Shown here: one piece after another, positions 23,622 to 34,760 of the stretch
How the letters are laid out: each line of letters begins with the position of its first letter
Position numbering within the stretch: position 1 is the stretch's first letter
Assembly (NCBI GenBank): GCA_035610365.1
Contig: CM069436.1
Span: 57,489,505-57,553,504 of the forward strand
Reading direction: 5' to 3'
Length of the DNA: 64,000 nt
From: Aquatica leii
Taxonomy: Eukaryota; Arthropoda; Insecta; Coleoptera; Lampyridae
Program-made: the position numbers and the translations under genes
Notes under the pieces: model-generated
The model's database searches: none
What the model saw: only the letters and a program-made list of their open reading frames with translations
Told to the model about the DNA's origin: nothing

Positions 23622-24200
23622 TAGGTGCCAGATCTTGTTTTGCAGATACAGTTCTTGCTAGATCAGTACAGACGGCTTAAAGCTTGTATTACAATTTTTA
23701 AGGCTCGTAAAACTGGAGGATTCGAAGAAAAAAAACAAATCGTTAACATTAAATTTACATTAGTTGTTTTAGAAAGAGAACTTGTGAATGTACTTATGAT
23801 CAATAACAAATAGATAATTTGATAACCACACAATAAGTAATTCAGTTTAAGTACATTCAAATAGTAAGTATAACAGCCAGGACGTACAAATTCTTTCTAG
23901 ATTAATTATATTAACAAAAACAATTAACAGTTGATATATCAGCATGCGATAGCAATTTAAATTAGGCTACTGGTAATAAGAAGCAAATGATTTTAAACTT
24001 TTTGACAAGATTAGTAAATACGATTTGTAATGATAGCGAATAAATAAAATTTAAAATTAGACTTACCTAAATCTAGAGTTGCTTTCAGAGAACGTTTTCC
24101 TACTGGCTTCTCTGTAAATAAGTAACCTAAAAATAATCGTGTCAAATTGGTGACGCACGAAATCTGCAACAATAATAAAAATATTAATCGTATCTGCCCA
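23622..24200 (-). repeat. Diverged duplicated segment, upstream copy
   Basis: Homologue of 19037-19700 (see there): same order of GCCAGATCTT edge, GACGGCTTAAAGCTTG and, 437 bp later, the block with ACGTTTTCCT. On the minus strand it has an acceptor TTATTTACAG at about 24112 and a full-consensus donor AGGTAAGT at 24061-24068. The overall divergence implies an old duplication. It could be part of a host transcript or an unrecognised transposon. Confidence 0.6.
24067..24111 (-). other. Candidate small exon between strong splice signals
   Basis: A 45-nt minus-strand stretch between CTTATTTACAG and AG|GTAAGT. A second acceptor-like TTGTTGCAG lies ~55 nt further upstream (near 24165). It is 3.2 kb downstream of the heat-shock-type first exon on the same strand, and a paralogous copy of the signals lies at 19480-19532. 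No protein similarity is evident. Confidence 0.35.
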
Positions 24201-24724
24201 TCGCGTAACAGTATTTATAAGTCTAATGCTTCTTTTTATAATTTTTCCACCATCATTGCTATTACAGATAAAGAGCCGTAACCCACATTTGAAGGTAGCA
24301 CGTGGCGCTAAGAAAACAGCATGAAAATTACATTTAATCTGAAAAATATTAGAAAAAACTTATCTTGCGTTGAATAAATGAACTAATTACAGCTGTTTTT
24401 ATTATACATCCATATCACAACACGTAGATGCTTTTAAGAAATAATTATTTAATTTCAAGTAGGCATCTTGAATATACGACAAAGTGGAAATAAATTTGTA
24501 TTTGTTTATGAGCTATGAAAGGTCATCTTTTTCGTGTAGTGCAGTGCCATGGAGTGGTTTTGGTACGCTCCCAACGAATAAAGAGCAAATAAAAACCAAT
24601 GCACATAGGTTTTTTAATGTTAACTTTATATAAAGTATTAGGAATTTTAATTCTTCGCGGCTAATAAATTTTTGAAATCAACCAGAAAAGTACATAAAAT
24701 GTACTTTGCACATGTGCGAAGTAT
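24201..24724. other. Noncoding DNA, nothing recognised
   Basis: About 520 bp with no supported feature. Confidence 0.5.
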
Positions 24725-24960
24725 GTAATATTGACGTAACGCTGATACGTCGCAGGTACGTAACGCTCTGACAGCTCAGCTACGTAACGGTGTGACATAA
24801 CAGCTACGTAACACTGTGAAACCGTTAGTACGTAACACTGTCAAATACGTAACTGACTATGTCACAAAAGTACGACATAGGGACGTACATCTTCGTTGCA
24901 AGGAACGCGCATGGGATGTACGTACCTAGTACGTAATTGGTACTTAAATGTGCTTGTTGG
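24725..24960. repeat. Degenerate TACGTAAC minisatellite
   Basis: At least five copies of TACGTAAC, each followed by a CTGTGACA-like spacer, with steps of about 22-31 bp between 24768 and 24855. GTACGT/TACGTACC motifs follow to 24935. The palindromic core TACGTA is far above expectation for local composition. It could be a subterminal repeat cluster of an unrecognised DNA transposon (right edge TGTGCTTGTTGGG) or a minisatellite. Confidence 0.7.
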
Positions 24961-27298
24961 GATCCTTTTGCAATGCAATTACTATAAGCATTATTAAACT
25001 ATTAATGAATGCTCCATTTACATTAGCTAATAAATCATACCGTACTCTTTGGTATTAAATTAATTTAAACTTTGTTAACAAAAACTTTAAAAGCATTCAC
25101 AAACACAAAACTGATTAATAAATACTTTCTAAAGTGTCAAATGTACATTGTTTTACGTTTATGTATGAGAGTGATTTAGTTATAGAGAGCTATATGGTAG
25201 AGCAAGAAACAAAGCAATTCATACGCTGTTCCAAAATATTCAGTACGTTTTTAATAATAGAATACTTGAGTCATTAAGCGGCGGTTTTTAAGGGGTCACA
25301 TAACGATTAAATAAGTAGAGTAGAAAAAATACTAAAAAGGTTTATTAAATTAACACATTGCAGAAACATACAAGTCAAAATAAAAAAAAAACAACTACTA
25401 ACTAAAATTAATCTACTCCACATAATAACGTTAATTGTACAATTAGTACGTTTAACGAGTATTAGACAAATTAGTAATTAAAAGACCAATTATTTAAATT
25501 ATTAAAAAACTCATTCCAATCTACAATAAATATTTGAATTGAAAACAATTAAAGACTAGTAAAAAAGATAAAAATATTAACAATCAAAAGATGTTTGAAA
25601 CTTGTGTAAACATTATATGAGGCAAATAGAAAAATAACGTAAAACACATCTAATATTTATGTTTTAATATAAAAACTTGCATACATACGTACATGTGTTT
25701 ATTAATTTGACAGTAAGTCTACTAGACGTAGTAAATCTACTAATAAAATTAAAATTTAGGCAGTATTGCTACATTTAAAAAAATAAATACAAATGACACA
25801 ATACTAGGAAAAACTAGCAATAAAACAAATAAAATGTTGTATAGAATTAGTAAAGATGCTGTCATTGCATAAAAAAATGATGTGTAAATTTGAATTAACC
25901 GTCATCAAATTGTACATGATTATCTCAAGGTATTTTTGATTAATGTCTAAAATATTGACAATCTATTATTTTGTGTACTTTAGTTAATACTAACAAAAAA
26001 CGTATTTTGAATAATGTGATTTTTTTTTTAACATAATAGCTTTTGGGAATTTATGCATATAAATGTATATTTTGTACATTTTTTGTCACCGGAGCCAGTT
26101 TTAACTAGATGTGAATATGAGAAACGTTGGTGTAATATGCTAGTATTAAAGCAATAAATTACGATAAAATTAGATGCGTAATACTAGCTTTTAATGTGAA
26201 AAATTTAAAACCAATAAAAATGTGTTTATATTCTTAATAAATTACTAAAAAAAAGATTTATTAGTTATAACTTAATGCGTAACAAATACAACTAGTAAAT
26301 TTAACACAAATGTTTTGTTATTCAACATATTAAAGTAGTAAATATTTTAGAAAAGTTAAATAAACAAAGTGGTTAGTGTAAAATTACATAAAATTAAAAA
26401 AATATTTTTTTAAACGGAACGCATTCTAAACAATTTGATTAAAGATAATATATACACATATATGTAAATGTTTATTTTGAAAACGTAAAAAATCTTTTAT
26501 TTATTTTTACAAATAATTGCAGATACTTGATCTTATTTATAATGCATATTTTTTTAAGTTCTAACAATAACAATTCAAACTCTAAAAAATATAAACAGTA
26601 AAGAAAACTTTATAGACTAATTATATGTAGAATGTACATTTTTAAAATAAAATTAAAAAATGTACTTTTAAAATTAATTATATAATTCAACAAAATCATG
26701 TTTTAACTTTTTTTATTCTTAGTCTAGAAATTTGGGTGGAATACACTAAATTCTACATAAATATAATTTTTTTTTTATTTAATAAGGATGAATAATAATC
26801 TTCTGCGTATACTTTTTTTACCTTATTCACTTAAAACTTTATAAACTTTTTAAATAATATAATAAAATATTTTATGAAAAATGTGTTTATGATATTTTTT
26901 TAATATTTAGAATAAGTTTTTAATTTGGTTTAATTAACTTGTTTTATTTTTACTTGTAATTTAATTTTTAAAGAAAATGTAAAATTTTAAAATTGTTAAT
27001 TTAACGTTTATGTAACTTTCTTAAAATGAACATTTATTAAATGTACATTATCGTTAACAACAACATTTTGTATACTAATTTTTACATAATTTATAATTTT
27101 TATATGTTATAAAGTTTTTTTCGTTGATAAGCTTGATTTTATTTATACTGTAACGAATTTTATTATTAAAACTAATTTACTTAAACTACTAAAAAAATTG
27201 TAACTTATGCTAGAAATATGTACACTTTTAAATTAACCGTACTAATTAAATCTAATAATATTTAACAAAACACTTACAGTATAATTTATGTATAACGA
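24961..27298. other. AT-rich noncoding block with PLE-tail relic
   Basis: About 2.3 kb, mostly A and T, with no ORF. At 26087-26132 a decayed hammerhead-like terminus can be seen: CACC, then a corrupted core, then GAAACGTT and GGTG, so stem I (CACC/GGTG) and the GAAACGTT box survive while CTGATGA does not. The rest is unassigned. Confidence 0.45.
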
Positions 27299-27304
27299 AC
27301 TTAC

Positions 27305-27459
27305 ACGAAGATAAGATAAAGTCTGCGGATAACTTCACACACTTGTTTACACTAAACTCACGTACTTCGTAGTTTTATTTATAACACGCGTTAACGACTT
27401 ATTTATTTAAACTTGAATAATCTTTTTAACACTGCAGGCTTCGCATTATGGAAATAACT
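27305..27459 (-). ncRNA. First exon of a putative heat-shock-inducible transcript
   Basis: The transcript is predicted from a core promoter rather than from similarity. The start is the A of TCAGTT at 27459 (minus strand), and the first exon would run 155 nt to a GTAAGT donor (27304-27299). Its only early ORF is the six-codon MRSLQC (ATG at about 27448), so it looks like a leader or a noncoding exon. Further downstream on this strand are candidate small exons (24067-24111, 19480-19532) and then the satellite array. No heat-shock protein gene is visible downstream. It may be a lncRNA, the first exon of a gene whose body lies outside the recognised parts, or a promoter captured by a mobile element. 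Confidence 0.45.
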
Positions 27460-27600
27460 GACCTACGATTTGTTTCTTTGGTATTTATACACATTTGGAA
27501 ATCCTTCTCGAGTGTTCCCTATCTTTCGGTATACCTTCTAGAAGATGAATAACAACTTCCAGAAGGTTCTTAAATTTGCAGATAACTTCTCGAACGTTTT
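27456..27600 (-). promoter_or_regulatory. Heat-shock promoter: four HSE clusters, TATA box and Inr
   Basis: HSE-type arrays of alternating TTC/GAA lie at 27505-27518 (TTCTCGAGTGTTC), 27536-27544 (TTCTAGAAG), 27557-27569 (TTCCAGAAGGTTC, a perfect three-unit HSE) and 27587-27599 (TTCTCGAACGTTT). On the minus strand they are followed by TATAAATA (27489-27482) and an initiator TCAGTT whose A (27459) is 30 bp from the first T of the TATA box. This is the layout of insect hsp70-like promoters: HSF trimer sites upstream, TATA at -30, Inr at +1. The strand follows from the TATA-Inr order. Confidence 0.8.
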
Positions 27601-27894
27601 AATACGTACAAAGATTACAAGTTATCTAATTTTATAACTCAATTTAAAACGAATTTAAAACAGTATTTAGATTTTTTTAAATGTACTTTATTTGCCCAAA
27701 ATCATTATTATTATATTAGACATAAAAGTTTTAATATAAAACATGTTAATAATTTTTTACGGCAAATGGTGTATATTTATTTAACACAATTTACAAGCAA
27801 GCTTTCAAACTTAAGCTAGGTTCTTTGTCAGACCGTATAGATTAAATTAATTTGATAATTGTAAAACTAAAGTAACTAAAGACAATTAATCGTA
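27601..27894. other. AT-rich spacer
   Basis: About 290 bp between the promoter and the PLE relic, with no supported feature. Confidence 0.5.
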
Positions 27895-29960
27895 AGAGAA
27901 CAAAATAATTTAAGCAAGTTTATTTTGCTACAGCATTTGCTCGAAGGTCTAAAAAAAATCACCATAAAAATTCTCGACGTAGCTTAAGTGTAATTAATGC
28001 ACAAATTAAGATTATAAAATAACAGGTAACCAGGTGTCAAATAGTTCGTAACCACTATCTCTATTGAAATTGTTCTCTTATCTTTCTTGATTTCCAGTTT
28101 TTTATTTTAGAAATTGTTTTAGTTTTCTCAAATCTGACATTGTGAAGTGTGAAGTGCATGTTCGGCAATGGCAGCCTTAGTAGGCTGGAGTAAACGACGA
28201 TGTTATGTTATGTTTTTTTTAATATTCTTCTAATTTCGTCATTTGTTGGAAGCAAAAGTTTTGGTTAATAGTTGAATCACCTGTTAAAGTAGGTCTTGTT
28301 TTTGGTCGAAGAAACTTTTTTATTTGTTTTTTATTAAAACAATAAAGGTGTTCTAACTCTTCTTGTAATTTATTTTGTGACACGATTATATATAATGTGC
28401 GAATCGTTCCAAGTTTTGAGCTGGGTGATAGTGAAAATTTGCGTTTATGTATTGATTTGTATGTGTTGGTTTTCGATAAACTGGATGTATTAAAGTACCA
28501 TCTGACTTTTTTTCTATCTTTACATCAAGATAAGATAAAGTACCATTAATTTTTTTTTGAATGCTAAATTTTGTTTAGATGTTGATTGTTAAGGTATTGT
28601 AGAAAAAATTGTAGTTTATCTTCACCATAAAACTAAATCGCAAAAATACCATCTACATATCTAAGCCAAAATTTTGGTTTTTTAAATGCAGATTTTAAAA
28701 CAAAATGTTGCATAAAATAATTAGCAAGAAATGGAAAAGTTGGCGATCCCACTGCTACACCATCCATCTATTCGCAGTATTCACCATTAATCAGAAATAA
28801 TGATGTTGTTAAACAATGTTCAAATAGCTTGATGGTATTATTATTAAACTGTCTTTGCAAAAGACGTAAAGTATCTGCTATTGGTACTTTAGTAAACAAC
28901 GAGAAAACCTTAAAACCAAACAGTAAATCATTTGAAGATAATTTATTAATTACTTTAATAAAATGTTTTGTGTTTTTTTATAAATAAACAACTCAAACCA
29001 ATTTACGATTTCAAAATATAATTTAAATACTTAGATATTTCATAAGTTGTCGATCCAATGCAGCTAATAATTGGCCAAAGAGATGCATTTGACTTATGTA
29101 TTTTGGGTAACCCATAAAACTTTGGAATAAGAGGATCTTGTGGTGTTAGTTTCTGAATAGTCTCAGTTGATCAATTACTTTCTTACATCAATTTTGTAGT
29201 TAATAATTTGAACTAGTTATTGAGATTTTGAAGTAGTTGTATGTAAAATGTGGGATCATTAAGTAAGTTGTTAACTTTGTAAATGTATTCTGTTTTTTCT
29301 ATTAAATCAGTAGCTTTTTTTGTCTGCTGGTACAATTATAAGATTATTGTTATTTTTTAGATTTTTTAAAGCTTGATATTCAGAATTGGTAAGATTCTTC
29401 TGTGGAACTTCTGCTTTTTGTAGTATCCTAGTTGTTTCAAATAGAATCTTGGCTGCTTTACTTCAATGTTAGAAATAATTTTTTCAACAGAAATTCGTAA
29501 AGGAACAACGACAAAATCCAAACGTTTGGACAAAATAGAACGAGCAATATCGGATAGTTTATAAGAGCTTAAATTAAAAACTATTTATTATTTTTATAAT
29601 CAATGTTTTTATAAGATTTGTTAACTAGTTTGTTAAATAAATTATTAAATTTATTTATTTGTCTAGATCTGGTAACGTTTTCGTAATTTTGTAGTCTGCG
29701 ATACAAAAAGTCTTTAAGAAATTTCAAATCACCCTTTGATAGTAGTGTGAATCACATTTCGTAGGAGGGTTAAACTTGCTTTTTTACAAATCTTTTTAAT
29801 TCCCAGAGTTTGAATGTGATGTTTGATTATTATAAAATTAGGAATTAAATTGTTAGATCTACATCGTTTTAAATATGTTAGATTACATAGTTTTGTAAAA
29901 CAGTTTTTCCATATAAGATCATGATCATAATCTTGCCTGTAAATTGTATTAAATAAATAT
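27895..29960 (-). pseudogene. Penelope-like element D, decayed
   Basis: Minus-strand fragments of a PLE protein in the right order from high to low coordinates: N-terminal region (about 29760-29580), IIVPADKK (about 29350-29325), the palm with DGVAVGSPTFPFLANYFMQ and LRYVDG (about 28775-28640; normally YVDD), the part matching IHPVYRKPTHTNQYINANF (about 28490-28430), and AAIAEHALHT of the GIY-YIG domain (about 28185-28150). Several stops and shifts and the YVDD change show it is dead. The downstream 27895-28060 resembles about 430-560 of the tandem duplication, which must hold the same PLE tail. Confidence 0.8.
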
Positions 29961-30139
29961 ACACTATTTACCCTAAAAAAATCATTAATATTATTGTTTT
30001 AAATTATACGTCGTTTATACAAATAGGTAGTTATTAATTATTTTAAAGAACAAATTAAAAATCAAATAGATGAGCAGTAGTCGTTTTTATATAATTTAAT
30101 TCAAAAAAGAAATGTATAAATCCCGTACTGGTGACATAA

Positions 30140-30700
30140 ACTTATACATTGACATTACAAAGTAGTTTACAAGATGATGAGAGCCGCGATAAAGACTGGC
30201 GTTGCCTCAGTAAAGTATAAAGAATAATCTGACCTGTAGCGTTCCTTAAGATAGTGTAGGGTCGTTACTAAAAAATGTGTTGGATACAGCCTAAAAATGT
30301 AGATCTCGGTAGTTATATTTGTAAGCGGATTGTTTGTAACCACCCGGTTCACCATTACATTTTTTAATTCTTACTGGTGATAATGTAGGCCGAGTTATCT
30401 TAACATCGAATAATTAAAAGCACTTTCCAAATTGCAAGAGAGCGAACAAATTCTAGTAAACAATCTTGAAAAGATACAAAGAGAAAAGCAAAAAAACACA
30501 AACGTCCTTATCAGCCAAACAGAAGTTTGTGTTACAGCCGTAACGTAATTAAATTATTTTGCTAGTAAATCTAAAAAACGACTGCCCATATTAAGCATGT
30601 GCTCATAAAAACGATTTTTTTTAGAGTTTTTCATAAAAAATCTCAGATACAAAGAGAACGTGGAAAGTAGAACCACCCTATCTAAGGTAACACAAACGTA
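30140..30700. repeat. Dispersed ~0.55-kb repeat, copy 1
   Basis: It matches 54590-55150 in the same orientation: 'TGACCTGTA.CGTTCCTTAA', GTGTAGGGTCGTTACT, 'CTGGTGATAA.GTAG' and CGACTGCCCA..TTAAGCATGTGCT occur in both in order. The left start GACATTACAAAGTAGTTTAC also resembles 53463-53482, with 1.1 kb of other DNA then separating the two parts. It directly follows the integrase part of the minus-strand BEL/Pao fossil, so it may be LTR-derived; no clean LTR ends are visible. Confidence 0.65.
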
Positions 30701-33700
30701 GGCAATTTGGCAGTAAACTGCGCCATTGTCAACTACACAAATCCATGAAAATTATAAATAGAAGATCGTTAGATATTGTTACACTATTGTTCCATCAATG
30801 GTGCGAAAATCTGCAACTCAATACCAAATCGTCGTTTTTTAAAGTGTCACAATCGTTACTCTATTTGGTTTTCTGTTGCAGTTAGTTAACGTATTTTGGA
30901 ATCCATCTCTTTCCAAAATGTTGAAAAATGTGTAATTTATGTGTTGAAAGCGTAACAACCAAGATATTGCAAGGTGCTTAACGGCTAAGTCAGAAACTGT
31001 TGCAAAATACTTTCCAATAAAGAAATGATTTGGCCTTGACGGTTCTAGATCGACTTGATCCGAGGACAAAGCGTATAAAACTCGTCAAATGTAAAATATG
31101 CGTTATCTAATACTTGTCGCGAATGATGGATTTTCTACAATAAGATGTGTGACAAAGAATAAAATTCCATGTTATTCCTTTCTCTAACGCGCTATTACAA
31201 ACTACATGCTTATTCTTCTTTTTAACAATTCAACTCTTTCAGAGTATACTTGGCACTCGTAAAATTAGTACAGAATAAATTTTTGTGTGTAAGTCTAAAC
31301 CTAATTCCAAGACCTTCGTAACAAAAAAAAAAATAAATAAATATAAGCGTTTGAAAGTTTACTTCTTACGCTTCCTTTACGTTTACACCTGCCGTTTCAA
31401 ACGGAAATAAACATTCTATACAATTACGAGGTTAGTTTTCTATTAGTTATCTTTTGTAGACACAAGAGTAAGCTGTGAACCAGCGTGCAGTAATTGAAAG
31501 CGTTTTTAGAAAAGTGTTAATTTGGCTAGTGGGTGTGCACCAAAAATTAATATTTCATGTTTTCTATCAAAAAGATAAGCAAAATTGTCCAATCTTTCCC
31601 CTACCCTAACAATTTTATTACTATTCAAAAAAGGTTTTAAACTGTTGAAACTAGTTTGACCATTGAGATCCTTTGATCTTTGAAGCGTTTCAGTCTAAGT
31701 TTTAAAATATTCTGTTTGAGACAGTTGTATTAAGCAGAATTCAGCTTTTTTAATTTCTAAACAAATTAGAGCACCAAAGTTTAGAATGTATTAATTTGTG
31801 AGAAGTGATTTTTTGGTAAAGTAGATTAGCAAGATTTGACTTTAATGAAACATATTTTCAAATATTGTTCTGAAATGGTTCTTTAAGTTTACTTATTCTA
31901 TTAGCAACGAATGTTTTTAAGCAAGCATAAGAAATTTTCAATCTACTCATTAATAGCGTCTGTCCAAAATACGCATTTTTAAAAGGTTACTCTTAAAGCA
32001 TGTGTCACTTGCATTGCAAGTCTAGAAAAGACAGGAGCTCTACATAATTTCAACTTAGAAATAGTGATACATTTTAACAAGGCTACCTTTGTCTTAGAAC
32101 AAAGAAGATTACAAAAAATATATCTTCATTGTCAGCTGACCGAATGTAAATACTAGCTCATCAGCAAAACCATGCAGCTCAATTTTAGCAGGATTGTTGC
32201 TTATAACACGTTTTGGCACTTTATAGTAATTTTACTCAGGTTATTTATTTCTGAAATACGACCAACTATTTTCTATCTCTTCAGGGACTGAATCATTCTA
32301 TCATATCTTTAATAACTACAAGGATTGCGGTAGAATCTTAGCACATATGATACAAAAAGAAAGCAATCTAAGTAGGCCAAACGCTTGAGTTATATAAAAC
32401 ACAATAACTTTAAATCATCCGAGTGACTAAACCAGAACAAATCAAGCGTCTTGACATTTCTCCCAAAATTTGAGATAACAGGATTAAAGTTTGTTACTTC
32501 AATTACTTTGAAAACCCGTATATCATTTGAAATCAATTTTTTGAGGTTAAAGCGTCCATTAGCTAGAACTTTAGTTAAAGATTTACATTTAGAAATAATT
32601 TGTGTTTTTGTAAGCGAGTTGGTGTCAGTTAAAATATAATCGACGTTGGTGTTGTTTAATATAACTATAGAGGTTTGAGGATTAGCATGAGCACAGTGAC
32701 ATTATTCAATTTATGTGTTTGAAGCGGATTCTCAACTTTTTATCATAAAAAGATTCTTTGCAGACATCTGTTTTTTTTAGTATTTGAAACCTGCCGATAC
32801 AATTTTTATGTCTGCTTTAAATGCAAAAACGTGTAGTAGTATAGAAATCAAGTGACGAGAGACTAACGTTTGTCTTTAGCAGTGTTTTGGCTTAAACTAA
32901 GAGAGTGATAAAAATTGGCTTAGAATCACGTGCCAACTGTAAAAGAAAGTGGTGCTTGACTTTGCAAAAATTTGAGTTTATTTTTGATTTCATGGCCATT
33001 GTGGCGTGTGTAATATTACGACACCGACAAAGCTACCCTTAGCTTCAAAAAAAGCCGCGTTGGTCACATAAAGCAACTCGACCGAAACACACATGTTCCA
33101 CTAAACCGATAATTTATGTTCAAATTTTAAAGTGCATAAACGAAATAATTTAATAAACCCGATTCAAAAAATTTCATAATAAAAATTATTTTAATTATTA
33201 TTATTAATAAAATTTTTCTTTGAGTGTACGGTTTGTATAAAGTTATTAGTTAGTGACAAATTGTTACGTGGTTGCCAACCTGCGTCCAGTCAAGACCCAA
33301 CAAATCGCAATACGTGATCTTCAATTTGAGGATTAAGCGCCATATAAAAAGGTCGCAAATTAGTTGAATTTACTTGGATATGCGTTTGTAAATTTTTTAT
33401 TTGATTATTGTACGCGAGATTTGATAAACTGTGATACTCTCTAACGCGAAAAAATTGAGAATGATCATTTAAATTTAATTGTATCGCTTAAACGAGGTTT
33501 TTTGTTTGTTTTTTTGTTGTAAACGGAGAGAGCAAATTTAATATTTCTTTTCTTTGTCTTTGGAAATTATTGAATTGCTTATAAGATTAGTTTTATTTCT
33601 TTTACGCCAAAAAATCACGCTAAGAACACCTACAGAATTTCCTAAAAAAGCATGTCGCTTATTTCGCGTCGCGAAATCTTTTTATTGCGACTCCAATCTG

Positions 33701-34760
33701 CTGTCAGTTTTCTTTAGGTATGACAGGGAATCGCAAACGCAACAAACTGTTGAAAAAAATTCAATTCATAAATTGTGGATGCACATTTCCAAAGGTGTAA
33801 TCTGCACTTTGCAATTTTTATATCTGACGGGATGTGGCAAAGTAGCTCGAATCGTGTCATAATCTTAGAATCTGTTGATCTGTGAACCGCTATAAAACTC
33901 GGGTAAAATCCAGTAACCATTTATTTTCGTTGTTTTTTTTTTTAAATGCGCATCAACTAATTAGAGTGTGGTAAAACAATTGTCAGAAATCACGCGATAT
34001 AAATTGTATATTTAATCAGTGAATGATTTACTTAATCCAAGCGTATTCAATCAAAATCTGGGTAAATTTCTGAAAGTTCTACTTTGGCTCTAAAATTGAT
34101 TGTGTCTACACAAAATTTTACATTTATCCTAATGCTTTCAACCGTATCTAAGCCAGCAGAAAATGACAGTCAGTGGACGTGAACCTCAATTTTTGGACCT
34201 TTCCTCACATAACATGCTTGTGAGCGCAATATTATTATTTGAGCTTTACGAAAGTATTTTTTTGCCTTGAAAATATTTTTTGTCAAATAAAGTTCGATGT
34301 TTTGAGATTTTGTTGCTTGCTTTGTGTTTCTTACCGTACATCACTTGGAAAAGAGAACTTAAGCGTTACCAACACAGCCTAAATACTCATTTTTGTGCTT
34401 CTCTAGAAAAATTTTCTATAAAAGATGTACTCTTCAATTTGCAATCATTTCGCACTAAACTCTTACATACTACTAAAGGTATAAGTGGAAAGCAACAGCC
34501 GGGAGTTACGTTCAGCGTGACTAATCATGGTGTAATAGTGTTTCTCAAATTCTAGAGCGTATTCTTGTTTTGTGCAAGGATTCTCGCAGCTGTTTCCAAA
34601 TTCAGTTTGTAATTCTTGAAATTGACCTAATAAAGGAAGCATGTCGTAAACTCGTTTGCTTAACTTTCGTCAAATTGACTTTTAATTGTTCAAAAAAATC
34701 TTTCAAATCTAGTTAAGCGACCCTTAAACGTAGCGCGAAATTTAACTTGATCTATGATAC
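30650..34760 (-). mobile_element. BEL/Pao LTR-retrotransposon fossil 1
   Basis: A broken, old copy on the minus strand with many breaks. Parts recognisable from 5' (right) to 3' (left): gag N-terminal region (about 34720-34450), the start of RT (about 33900-33720), RT core to RNase H (about 32620-32160, including a VPEEIENSW stretch and an IELHGFADE-like RNase H start), the region after RNase H (about 32130-31640), a PFYMALNPQIEDH stretch of uncertain place (about 33350) and the integrase C-terminal part (31069-30839, HFFIGKYF-like). The family is assigned from motif order known for BEL/Pao. Clear LTRs were not found; the 30140-30700 repeat is a candidate. Confidence 0.75.

Noticed and set aside
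33554-33862. 102-residue plus-strand ORF as a gene
   Set aside because: It is antisense to the RT part of BEL/Pao fossil 1.
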